DNA of 64,000 nucleotides from a virus. This document shows, in pieces, positions 21,555-29,255 of this stretch. The position numbers and the translations under genes are program-made. Every line of letters starts with the position of its first letter. Within the stretch, counting starts at the first letter, position 1. Below the pieces are notes generated by a model, which saw only the letters and a list, made by a program, of their open reading frames with translations, ran no database searches and was not told where the DNA came from. The stretch covers positions 1-64,000 of the IMG/VR virus record IMGVR_UViG_3300028299_000002. One strand, 5' to 3'.

Positions 21555-21708
21555 TCTCACTCCCAATATTCTCATGTATGAACAACTAATCAATAATATG
21601 CAATATTATGAAACATGTCAAGTGTTATTTTATAAAAATGTAACTTTATATTCACAACTATTCTCTATACTTCATATTGTGTTTATGATTAAATAGGAGG
21701 TAAATTTT
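21555..21708. promoter_or_regulatory. Divergent operator/promoter region
   Basis: The intergenic region between the leftward RHH-like gene and the rightward repressor. It contains a perfect inverted repeat ATAATAT-GCA-ATATTAT at 21593-21609 and a weaker AACA...TGTT element nearby (about 21630-21645), candidate operators. Very AT-rich. Exact promoters are not assignable by eye. Confidence 0.5.
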
Positions 21709-22137
21709 ATGAGTATGAATTTAGTTGAAGCAATAATAAAAATCCGGCAGGAACAAGGTAAAAGCGATCAGGATATTGCTGAATTACTCGGGGTCGATAA
21801 ATCACTTATATACAAGTACAGAAAGGGTTTGGTAAAAAAAATCTCTCCATCAACAGGAAAGAAGATTGCCGATATTCTGAATTTAAAATTCGTTGAAGAA
21901 GACGGTGAACCCCATTTTTATCAAATCCATGATGATGATCCGGCACCGCCAAAAGACGCTCACTGTCAATTCGAGTCCATCGCCAAACAGTATTCAGATA
22001 AACTTGGATATGAAGCAACCCCGGAAGGATTCGAATCATTTTTACGAGAATGTCGGGGGCAATATCAAACTCTACATAATATTAAGCGGCTACTATCTGG
22101 TAGTCAGAGTGATGAACAGTCAAGTGCTAACAATTAA
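21709..22137 (+). CDS. XRE-family HTH repressor (CI-like)
   Basis: The only intact plus-strand gene. It encodes 142 residues with an N-terminal XRE helix-turn-helix (IIKIRQEQGKSDQDIAELLGVDKSLIYKYRKG, ~8-40) and a C-terminal region without the Ser-Lys protease pair of LexA-like repressors. AGGAGG precedes the ATG at an ideal distance. Divergent transcription from the early genes, the intervening palindrome, and the adjacent integration module all point to a lysogeny repressor, in which case induction would not rely on RecA-stimulated self-cleavage. Confidence 0.8.
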   Translation: MSMNLVEAIIKIRQEQGKSDQDIAELLGVDKSLIYKYRKGLVKKISPSTGKKIADILNLKFVEEDGEPHFYQIHDDDPAPPKDAHCQFESIAKQYSDKLGYEATPEGFESFLRECRGQYQTLHNIKRLLSGSQSDEQSSANN

Positions 22138-22182
22138 TGAGAAATATGCTTATATAATTGCACTGTTATATGTTATAAATAA

Positions 22183-22371
22183 CGTCACATAGTCGTTCAA
22201 AATTTGGTACGTCATAAGGATTTGAAAACCACTATCCATTATAATCATACAACACCATCATATTTAGTTTCAGCAATCGATAAAACCACCGAATCCGCCA
22301 TGGATATATTAACTGAAGCTCAAAAAAAAGAGGATGATAATAAAAAGGATAATAAAAAAGAAGATGAGTAA
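22183..22371 (+). pseudogene. Tyrosine integrase C-terminal remnant
   Basis: A 62-codon open frame without a start codon. It reads VVQNLVRHKDLKTTIHYNHTTPSYL..., matching the end of phage tyrosine recombinases (the ...LLGHKDLKTTMIYTH... box with the final catalytic H and the nucleophilic Tyr), then a Lys/Asp-rich tail. The rest of the integrase is absent: only ~45 bp separate it from the repressor stop. It lies beside the att site, where an integrase is expected, so most of the gene has probably been deleted. Confidence 0.7.
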
Positions 22372-22392
22372 ATTTAAGTTTATCGGATTGAT

Positions 22393-22556
22393 AATTTCTT
22401 TATGTGGGCATGGTGATGATGATGTACTCTCTACTCTCTTCTTCTCTTTTCTTTTCTTCTCTTCTCTTCTTTGTGGATTATCCCCTTCAAAATCATCGTT
22501 ATTTGGTTTTTCCAACTCTGGAAACTCAGTTTCCGGCTCTGTAAATTCAGTTTCCC
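22393..22556 (-). repeat. 164-bp duplicated segment, copy 2
   Basis: Same orientation as copy 1 at 9877-10040, with ~161 of 164 bases identical and no gaps. It encodes an 84-codon frame (22309-22563) starting MVRETEFTEPETEFPE, a fragment of the replisome organiser linker with unrelated ends. I do not consider that frame a functional gene. Confidence 0.92.
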
Positions 22557-22671
22557 GCACCATATTGTGTTTTTTAGATATTATCAGTTGAAACTGTAAA
22601 TATATTCAAATTAGTTTTATTATACGCAGCAGCTACGAATCAATTTTAAAATATTGCGGACACTAAATTCC

Positions 22672-22753
22672 TGACACATATTTCACTGAATTTCTTTGAC
22701 ATAAACCTGACACTGTATGACACAGTATGACACTATCTGACAAAATACTGTCA
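22672..22753 (+). repeat. TGACA direct-repeat array (possible integrase arm sites)
   Basis: TGACA occurs at 22672, 22697, 22708, 22718, 22728 and 22738; the last four are spaced exactly 10 bp. An inverted TGTCA is at 22749. A TTGACA/TGTCAA pair lies on the other side of the core (22904-22931). Position and one-turn spacing fit arm-type integrase or excisionase sites. Confidence 0.55.
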
Positions 22754-22771
22754 AAAAAGTGGTTTTTGAAC

Positions 22772-22800
22772 AAAAAAAGGGATGCTTTAAAACATCCCTT
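22772..22800 (-). terminator. Rho-independent terminator after tRNA fragment
   Basis: On the minus strand AAGGGATG (from 22800) pairs with CATCCCTT (to 22777) around a TTTTAAAG loop, followed by a T tract (22778-22772). It lies ~30 bp after the tRNA 3' end, as a native tRNA terminator would, so it was probably captured from the host with the tRNA end. Confidence 0.8.
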
Positions 22801-22829
22801 AACTATCTGTATATCAGTAACTTATATTG

Positions 22830-22876
22830 TCGGAGCGAGAGGATTTGAACCTCCGACCCCCTGAACCCCATTCAGG
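22830..22876 (-). other. Phage attachment site: 3' half of tRNA-Pro(GGG)
   Basis: The minus strand carries an anticodon arm CCTGA-ATGGGGT-TCAGG (anticodon GGG), variable loop, T arm GGAGG-TTCAAAT-CCTCT and acceptor strand CGCTCCG-A, without CCA. The 5' acceptor strand and D arm are missing; the sequence before the anticodon stem is unrelated. A tRNA 3' half inside phage DNA is the usual form of an attP core for tRNA-targeting integrases. Confidence 0.82.
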
Positions 22877-23011
22877 TTGCCCCCGTCGATAAATATACCG
22901 ACTTTGACATTTATTAGACAAAACATGTCAACCGCCACCTGAATTATTTCACAATTTCAATTAATTTGCGGACATAGTTTAACCATAATTCATATATCTT
23001 GCTACAAATAT

Positions 23012-23182
23012 TTAATTCCCGGATTGACTCGCGGCACTGGTTAATATGGTTGTAAAACCAGACAATCCATAAAATTTAGCGGATTGATCATCGTATAATC
23101 CAAAATCACAATAAAATATATAGGTATCAGATACCGTAAACGGGAAACAAATTCCAAGCCGCCATAGTGGAATTATTCTCAT
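23012..23182 (-). CDS. Small hypothetical protein, 56 aa (end of fibre operon)
   Basis: MRIIPLWRLGICFPFTVSDTY... with aromatic residues and a Ser/Thr-rich end. Its start ATG overlaps the stop of the preceding gene (CAATGAG), which is the main support. It is the last gene of the long virion operon before the att region. No family recognised; it may be a small fibre-associated or assembly protein. Confidence 0.5.
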   Translation of the reverse strand: MRIIPLWRLGICFPFTVSDTYIFYCDFGLYDDQSAKFYGLSGFTTILTSAASQSGN

Positions 23183-23445
23183 TGTCCGTTGACCTTTTCA
23201 AATATCAATACTTTGACAGTACCGACAATTGTAATAGTTGAAGGCTTGACAGCATAGGGAACCTGTTTGAGCAGATAATCTTTACAATTCACCGCCGCCC
23301 CCTGTTTCCCGGTCAATGTGATATAATTTGCTCCATCCTGAGTAGTCCCTAATACGATCCCCACAACATTCGGACTCATAGTATGACTACCGGCGGCGCT
23401 CTTTTCGTACCAAAAATCAGCACTGAATAATTGACTAAAATTCAT
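23179..23445 (-). CDS. Hypothetical protein downstream of fibre gene, 88 aa
   Basis: ATG 23445 is chosen because GGAG stands six bases upstream. The protein is beta-rich (NVVGIVLGTTQDGANYITLTGKQGAAVNC) and ends KVLIFEKVNGQ; it resembles a small structural or fibre-tip-associated protein rather than an enzyme. It directly follows the C1q-like fibre gene. Function unassigned. Confidence 0.6.
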   Translation of the reverse strand: MNFSQLFSADFWYEKSAAGSHTMSPNVVGIVLGTTQDGANYITLTGKQGAAVNCKDYLLKQVPYAVKPSTITIVGTVKVLIFEKVNGQ

Positions 23446-23457
23446 CTTCAACTCCTA

Positions 23458-25056
23458 CTATAAAATTAAATGACCATTAAAAACAGAATTATAGTTGCTT
23501 GTCAATATATAAATTGACGATCCTGTATTCTGAATAATTCTTGAATATACCGTATCTGCTACTGTTAGTGCAACATCTAAGCTAAAACCAGCCGTCCAAT
23601 AGAACGCACTACCATTACCATAATATCTTCTTTGAACAACTGGCACTGCATTGACATATAGATAGATATAAATATATTTATCTACTGCAAACGTAAACGT
23701 ATCAAAAGTTAAATTCATATCAAAATGATAATGGCCTGTTCTTGGTACAGTAAATACACCGGTTGCAATGTCGTAATTATTACCAATATCATAATTTTCT
23801 GCATTTAGAATAAATGTTGTCAATGTGGCATGAGGAATTTCAAAATTAGTTCCTGATCTATATGCAGAATACTTATGTTGGGAAATTACATTTAACTTAG
23901 TTCCACTCCCTCCGGCAATTGTTGCTCCATCTCCAGTGCCAGTTATTATTTTATTTTCATCCACACTTTCGGCAGCCATCATCGCCAGGGCGACACCAAG
24001 ATTTTTAATATTAACAATGGCTCCACTGCCACTACCCTCTAATGCACCACCAACAAAGGCCGTATTCTTTAATTTGTTATGATCAACGCTTTCGGCGGCC
24101 ATCATAGCCAATACCACACCCAGATCACTGATTTTAGGTTTAACACCACTACCACCTTCTAATCCGGCCCCAAATGTTGTATTGATTATCTTATTCTCAT
24201 CAACACTATTATTAGCCATTTTAGCTAGTGTAATAATGGTGTCCATTAATTCTACTGTCCGTAACCCCGATATTGCAAATTGATTGCTGCTGCGTAAATC
24301 GGTTGCCGTCCACACGCCAAGCGCGTAATCACACTTCGCCAATACATATTCACCATCGGCCAATACCGGTGTGACGGTCGTTGTTCGGAATGTAAATGAA
24401 TTATAGGAATAGAGGCTCTTGTCACCGCCCGGAGGATAACCCTCAAAATATGTACCCTTGACTGTAAATCTCAACCCGGATTCATTTGCCACAAAATCTT
24501 CTACGGTATGTAAATGAGTATCATCGCCAACCGATTGTATGATATAATCACCATCATTGCCAAATGCGCTGCCGGACACGGTGATAGTCTGTCCTACCTT
24601 GACATATTTCGTGAACCATGTCTCTGTTCCCTGAACGCTATTAGACCCCGCAGTTACGGTGATATCTCCTATATCGATACTGTGGGTCAACTCCGATGTT
24701 GAAATAACAATCCATTGCTCGATGCCTGCCGTAAAATCCAATGGATTGTCACCGGTCAATCCGCCAGGAACCAATCCCGGTACAGGGACCAATCGGTCTG
24801 TTGCCGTTCTGACACCATTTGTATTAATAACGATCTCATTATCACTATTGATAATATATCCCGGCGCAACCCGCCAGTCACCGGCAGGATCAAGGTCGAT
24901 TAAAAAACTCCTGTCGGAATCGGTTTTCATTACCACGCCCGGCACTGACATTCGCAAACCGATATATTCACGGATTGTATCTTCAATTAATAATCTAAAA
25001 ATCGACAGGCTATCAGCCGTCAATTTCAAACCATTACCAAGAATTACTTCATTCAT
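23458..25056 (-). CDS. Tail fibre protein with C1q-like C-terminus
   Basis: A 532-residue fibre. The N-terminal ~280 residues have the alternating character of a virion-attached region. Three ~40-residue repeats follow (L-A-M-M-A-A-E-S-V-D-E-N-K-I, each with a Gly-rich FGAGLEGGSG-type segment), and a C-terminal beta domain (~395-532; ATGVFTVPRTGHYHFDMNLTF) resembles C1q/TNF-like trimeric heads. It lies at the end of the baseplate operon, the usual place of a receptor-binding fibre. It is separate from the DGR-diversified protein at 43345-44571. Confidence 0.75.
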   Translation of the reverse strand: MNEVILGNGLKLTADSLSIFRLLIEDTIREYIGLRMSVPGVVMKTDSDRSFLIDLDPAGDWRVAPGYIINSDNEIVINTNGVRTATDRLVPVPGLVPGGLTGDNPLDFTAGIEQWIVISTSELTHSIDIGDITVTAGSNSVQGTETWFTKYVKVGQTITVSGSAFGNDGDYIIQSVGDDTHLHTVEDFVANESGLRFTVKGTYFEGYPPGGDKSLYSYNSFTFRTTTVTPVLADGEYVLAKCDYALGVWTATDLRSSNQFAISGLRTVELMDTIITLAKMANNSVDENKIINTTFGAGLEGGSGVKPKISDLGVVLAMMAAESVDHNKLKNTAFVGGALEGSGSGAIVNIKNLGVALAMMAAESVDENKIITGTGDGATIAGGSGTKLNVISQHKYSAYRSGTNFEIPHATLTTFILNAENYDIGNNYDIATGVFTVPRTGHYHFDMNLTFDTFTFAVDKYIYIYLYVNAVPVVQRRYYGNGSAFYWTAGFSLDVALTVADTVYSRIIQNTGSSIYILTSNYNSVFNGHLIL

Positions 25057-25078
25057 ACTATTACCTATTAGTTATTTA

Positions 25079-25531
25079 TTAATCGTCCGCTTCGGCCAAT
25101 CGCCATCCTTTTATTATAAATGTAATCGTACCGGCGGTTATTACTCCCACGTCACCATCCGTATGCTCAATATTCAGCGTTTCACCCCCACTGTCAGTTA
25201 ATTTTAATGGTGGTTTAGGTTTGAGTTTTCCGACGATTACGGTTGCATCGATATATAGATCATTCAGCAATGCCATCAATTCTTCGATTGTATGTACTTC
25301 AAATGCCGTTGTACCATCCGATTCGTTTAAACCAGTAAATACGATGTTTTTACCGGCTGGCATCGTAAATCCCAGGCTACATTGAATCCCGATTTCCTCA
25401 ATAAATATTTCCTCATTGGCTTCCGGTGCAATCAGGATATGTGGTGTAGCGCCCGTAGCCCAGCTTTCAGTCATTATAAATGCCGTTCCCCGTGGCATAT
25501 TTACACGATAGAAATAACTTGTGTTTGGCAT
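25079..25531 (-). CDS. Tail/baseplate-associated structural protein, 150 aa
   Basis: A beta-rich protein (YFYRVNMPRGTAFIMTESWATGATPHILIAP) ending in VITAGTITFIIKGWRLAEADD. It lies between the gpI-like protein and the fibre, so it is likely a fibre-connecting or baseplate accessory protein. No enzymatic motif and no named family recognised. Confidence 0.55.
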   Translation of the reverse strand: MPNTSYFYRVNMPRGTAFIMTESWATGATPHILIAPEANEEIFIEEIGIQCSLGFTMPAGKNIVFTGLNESDGTTAFEVHTIEELMALLNDLYIDATVIVGKLKPKPPLKLTDSGGETLNIEHTDGDVGVITAGTITFIIKGWRLAEADD

Positions 25532-25546
25532 AATAAAGCTCCTTTT

Positions 25547-26248
25547 TTAAATCCAGTTCATGTTTTGTTCTAGCATTAAATAATTAAATGTGTCTTCGAC
25601 TACATCAAGTAGAACGTCAAGATGTATCGGTAAACTATTTTTTCTAATGATTTCTTTAATTTCAGATTCCGTAAGCATCGTATTGTCAATTGCAAAGCGT
25701 ATCGCAATACCCAGGGTAATTAAATAGCCGAAACAGGCATCTGTAAAATCCAATGGCGAATCCACCGACTCCGCATAAAAACCAGTGAACCCTGTCATTC
25801 CGTAATAAAATTCCTCTTTGTCATCAAAAGACGCAAAATCAAAATATGTTGCCAGAATATCATCGCTCCAAAATGGATAAGTAATATCAACGTACCATTC
25901 TAATACCGGAGGAGTTGTATATATGTTTGCTCCGCTATTGCATAGTAAATCAATATCATCCAATATCCCATATTCCGATCCTCTTAGTGAATGATAATCA
26001 TAGCGGTGTCTCAATATATTTTGTAAATTCTCGACCGTACATACCGGCGATGCTAATAAATTCCACTCTGAAAGGATCTGTCGTAATTTCTTTTTCGGCT
26101 GGTTGACCTCACTGGCTGATTGAATTTCAGTATTTAACTCGTCTATTTTATCAGCTATCACAGTTAATATACTCTGCAATACTGCGCTGGTATTGTCTAT
26201 AAATCCCTGCAGTCGTTTTATCAGATTGTCGTATGTGCTTATTGCCAT
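25547..26248 (-). CDS. Baseplate protein, gpI-like position
   Basis: A 233-residue protein with an N-terminal helical part (LIKRLQGFIDNTSAVLQSILTVIADKIDELNTEI) and an aromatic-rich C-terminal half. In myoviruses of the P2/Mu type the gene after baseplate J encodes tail protein I; this gene holds that position, but sequence similarity is not obvious to me. Assignment is by synteny. Confidence 0.55.
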   Translation of the reverse strand: MAISTYDNLIKRLQGFIDNTSAVLQSILTVIADKIDELNTEIQSASEVNQPKKKLRQILSEWNLLASPVCTVENLQNILRHRYDYHSLRGSEYGILDDIDLLCNSGANIYTTPPVLEWYVDITYPFWSDDILATYFDFASFDDKEEFYYGMTGFTGFYAESVDSPLDFTDACFGYLITLGIAIRFAIDNTMLTESEIKEIIRKNSLPIHLDVLLDVVEDTFNYLMLEQNMNWI

Positions 26249-26254
26249 ATTATC

Positions 26255-27388
26255 TCACAATGATGGATGTAAATCCAGATTTATAGATATAGAACTATTA
26301 TCCATGTGGACCAGGGTAATATTTTCCAACAATGGAATTGAGTTATAGGCCACTTCAATATCAGCAGACGGTGTGAAATTCGGAACGTCCACATCATCAA
26401 TTAATTCATCATTCAAAAATATTTGGAGTATATCATCGCTATCAACATCCGTTCCCAGTACCCATGTTCTAAAATCCAGATATTCCATGATTGAATCAGC
26501 AACGGAAATGAATACATCATTTAGAGTATTACCAGCCACCGGCCTCACAATTGCATATATATCAACTATCGTCGTCGGTAAATCAAGCATAGTGATTTGT
26601 GGTAGAATTATCCAATTATCATTCAAATACTTTTTAACGTATGCTTTTTGCGCTGTCGATAGATACGTGCAACTTCTGGTAATCGTATAGATATTGATAA
26701 TATTTTCACCAATTGCTTTTTCAACAAAAACCCGGTTTATATCCGAAATGGCCTCCTTACATGCTTCACGAACAAAAGCCTCAGTAGATTTATTAAGAAT
26801 GCTAATCTGGTTTTTGATCCGGTATCGATATTCTTCATCACTTTCAATGTCTGTACCGTAATAAGCCGGTAATGGATTGGAAACGCTATCAACCCCAACA
26901 ATCGCAACAACCAATTTATTGACCGTATTTTCAGCCACATTGGTAGCGGCTCCGGTTGCCGTACAATTAGCAAGTACCGATGCTCCCAATGCCTCACTTC
27001 CAAATGTATAACCACCATCCGTATTGATTGTTATTTCGTTCTGTGTTTCAAATACATAGCCATGATCACCGGTTATTTGTGTTTTTTCCGGTATAACTGT
27101 CGTATTTATACCCTGAAAGACCAATAATACCTGAGAAGCCGATGTACTTAACCGCGCAATTCCTCTATTTAACCCGTATATATCCAAATCATCATCAGAC
27201 GATGTACTAAGAAACAGGTTTTTTATTTTCTGGCCGTAATCATACCACAATTCGGCCAATCTACGGGCAATAGAAATAAACAATGCTCTGATCACACTGC
27301 CCGATCCAAAATAGGTTACTGTATCCTGGGCAACGGTAAAATCCTGTATTAACTCTTTTTCAATATCTTTTTCGGTTTTGATTGACAT
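26255..27388 (-). CDS. Baseplate J-like protein
   Basis: A 377-residue baseplate wedge protein. It shows the family's progression: a helical N-terminus with SVIRALFISIARRLAELWYDYGQ, GYVFETQNEITI, ATNVAENTVNKLV, and ESDEEYRYRIKNQI...STEAFVREAC, the last two being hallmarks of baseplate J/gp47 proteins. Length is typical. It forms the contractile baseplate periphery and establishes the phage as a myovirus. Confidence 0.88.
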   Translation of the reverse strand: MSIKTEKDIEKELIQDFTVAQDTVTYFGSGSVIRALFISIARRLAELWYDYGQKIKNLFLSTSSDDDLDIYGLNRGIARLSTSASQVLLVFQGINTTVIPEKTQITGDHGYVFETQNEITINTDGGYTFGSEALGASVLANCTATGAATNVAENTVNKLVVAIVGVDSVSNPLPAYYGTDIESDEEYRYRIKNQISILNKSTEAFVREACKEAISDINRVFVEKAIGENIINIYTITRSCTYLSTAQKAYVKKYLNDNWIILPQITMLDLPTTIVDIYAIVRPVAGNTLNDVFISVADSIMEYLDFRTWVLGTDVDSDDILQIFLNDELIDDVDVPNFTPSADIEVAYNSIPLLENITLVHMDNSSISINLDLHPSL

Positions 27389-27397
27389 CTTTTGCCC

Positions 27398-27649
27398 CTA
27401 TACTTCAATTATTTCGTTTGAATTGACCGCCCGGATTTCCGAAGATACACTATAAGATTCATCGTCTTCGGTAATTTCAATATTTATGATCTCTGAAATA
27501 CGCTGATCATTTGAATAGGCCGCCGATAATCTTGCTTTGATTACCGATGGAATAATCTCCGGCTCATAACCTCCGGTCATAATTTCCTCTAATATAGGAA
27601 GTGTGTAATTTTGAATACTCTGTTTTAATGTATCGGTATATTCACTCAT
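27398..27649 (-). CDS. Baseplate wedge-like small protein, 83 aa
   Basis: Sequence with IIPSVIKARLSAAYSNDQRI and an acidic beta C-terminus. Its place directly before baseplate J and its size fit a gp25/W-like or other small wedge protein. The gp25 signature is not clear, so this is by synteny. Its ATG overlaps the stop of the LysM-like gene. Confidence 0.55.
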   Translation of the reverse strand: MSEYTDTLKQSIQNYTLPILEEIMTGGYEPEIIPSVIKARLSAAYSNDQRISEIINIEITEDDESYSVSSEIRAVNSNEIIEV

Positions 27650-28197
27650 GGTTTCCCAACGACTTTTATATCACCATTATAGCTTGCAACTAATTTATTC
27701 TCCAAATCTAATCCCATGGCCATCTCACCATCCTGACTACCCATTACAGACAAGTTGACATTTGAAATATCATACATTCTGGATATCGGAATATTGATCA
27801 CCAGTCCGCCAACTACCTCATCACTTTTCAAGTCATTGACTCTTAATATTTCCATCCAATCGGTATCAAAATATTCTGCAATGGTTTGTATATCCTCATA
27901 TTCTTTAACCGTATAAGGTGCCGTTACCTGTAAATAATAATCCTCACCATTTCCAACCGCTTCAAGATATTCCAACCATCGTTGACGTGTCAGCCGGGCA
28001 AACTTCGGAGCATTTTTAAGCATTTTAAGGTTTGCAAGTATGGTCAATGTCCCGTTTATTTCATCATCATAATCCGTTACGGATGTAAACTGATCAATAT
28101 CGACCTCTGTTTGTGTTGATTTCTTATATAAATAATCGTTATACAATTGTTCAAATAATCCGATGAGTTCATTTAATAATCCGAAATAGTCTTCCAT
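27646..28197 (-). CDS. LysM-domain baseplate/tail protein
   Basis: ATG 28197 follows the previous stop by two bases and starts MEDYFGLLNELIG; a longer ORF from 28242 would overlap that gene. Residues ~110-155 (YTVKEYEDIQTIAEYFDTDWMEILRVNDL...VINIP) form a LysM-like domain, common in tail proteins such as gpX/gp53 that bind near the tube or cell wall. The N-terminal half is helical. Confidence 0.7.
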   Translation of the reverse strand: MEDYFGLLNELIGLFEQLYNDYLYKKSTQTEVDIDQFTSVTDYDDEINGTLTILANLKMLKNAPKFARLTRQRWLEYLEAVGNGEDYYLQVTAPYTVKEYEDIQTIAEYFDTDWMEILRVNDLKSDEVVGGLVINIPISRMYDISNVNLSVMGSQDGEMAMGLDLENKLVASYNGDIKVVGKP

Positions 28198-28198
28198 A

Positions 28199-28930
28199 TT
28201 AGGCCCTGAATATTGTTTTGAATTTTTCCCAAACCGGATCAATCTGGGTTTTGAATCTTTCTTGAATCGCCATAGTGCCCATTATCTGATCTATAGCCAA
28301 TGCCGCATTTCTTATATCCAATGTTTTCTGCAATATATCATCAACAACACCGCCCAACGGTTTTCCTATGGCTTGCATCCGTAAATCATAACGTGGTAAA
28401 TTGGACTGAGAACGTGCCGATTCACTGATATCAAAGCTTGTCGGATCAATCAACCAGACTTCGCTATTAATGAAATCGTACATAGTCAATACGTATACTT
28501 CAGTATCAGATAATTTATACTTACCCAATAAGGCATTTTTAATTTTGTAATTGAATTCATTGGTGTAAGGAATCTTTTTAGTTTCGACTTTATGATATTG
28601 TTTAATGATCAGTTCTTTGAATAATTGTAACCTGGTAAGACCATCAAAATACATCAGCCCCCGGCGTTCTTTTCCGAATGTCCCGGACATCTTTATTTTG
28701 GGTAATCCCATCGGGAATTTATCTAAAAACCCACCTTCCATTGTCTGTGTAAATTTATTTCTTGATGGATAGGTATAATTGATTTCGGTCGGTAAAGTAT
28801 ATAGCAATGTCGCATACAGAAATGTATTTTCACCCTTTTCATTATCATATTTTGAAAATTCAAAAAAGATAATATTCGATAAGTCCCGGAGAACCGTTGC
28901 TATATTTCCCAATACCGAAGTATAACTCAT
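28199..28930 (-). CDS. Tail/baseplate protein, 243 aa
   Basis: No specific motif. Contains LPTEINYTYPSRNKFTQTMEGGFLDKFP, where the MEGGFLDKF segment resembles tail proteins in which a loop contacts the tube or hub, and a helical C-terminal region. Located between spike-associated genes and the LysM-like protein, all tightly packed with a few bp overlap. Structural role inferred from position. Confidence 0.6.
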   Translation of the reverse strand: MSYTSVLGNIATVLRDLSNIIFFEFSKYDNEKGENTFLYATLLYTLPTEINYTYPSRNKFTQTMEGGFLDKFPMGLPKIKMSGTFGKERRGLMYFDGLTRLQLFKELIIKQYHKVETKKIPYTNEFNYKIKNALLGKYKLSDTEVYVLTMYDFINSEVWLIDPTSFDISESARSQSNLPRYDLRMQAIGKPLGGVVDDILQKTLDIRNAALAIDQIMGTMAIQERFKTQIDPVWEKFKTIFRA

Positions 28931-29253
28931 TGAATCAATCCTGTTCCATCATTGTTTTGTGTCGCATTATCGGCCAATCCACCGGCAGTTATCGCTTTCC
29001 AAGCCAACTGCAATACAGCCCCACCGTCCATTGGTACAGGTACACCGGCACCGAAGATGTCCGCCAAACTCATATCCAAAGTAACTTTCAACCCATTTAT
29101 TTCCATATTATTTACTAAATGTGCCACGATTGCCGTACCTATCTTTTCCCATGTAGTTTTAACCGCATCCTTTGTGGCCGCATCGGGCAATGTGCTATCC
29201 AGACCCAAAGCAGCGTATATTTCATCTCCCAAACCATTTCCATTTAAAGCCAT
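28927..29253 (-). CDS. Small structural protein near spike, 108 aa
   Basis: ATG 29253 starts MALNGNGLGDEIYAALGLDS; the longer ORF from 29307 would overlap the spike gene. It contains WEKIGTAIVAHLVNNMEINGLKVTLD and a Gly/Ala-rich C-terminus. Similar small proteins accompany the puncturing spike in several myoviruses. Function unassigned. Confidence 0.6.
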   Translation of the reverse strand: MALNGNGLGDEIYAALGLDSTLPDAATKDAVKTTWEKIGTAIVAHLVNNMEINGLKVTLDMSLADIFGAGVPVPMDGGAVLQLAWKAITAGGLADNATQNNDGTGLIQ

Positions 29254-29255
29254 AT

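Noticed and set aside
22309-22563. Minus-strand 84-codon ORF as a gene
   Set aside because: It is the duplicated fragment of the replisome organiser linker with an unrelated poly-hydrophobic tail and no ribosome site.
22183-22876. A complete tRNA-Pro gene
   Set aside because: Only the anticodon arm to 3' end is present; the sequence upstream has no D arm and no CGGAGCG 5' acceptor strand, so it is a fragment (att core), not a functional tRNA.
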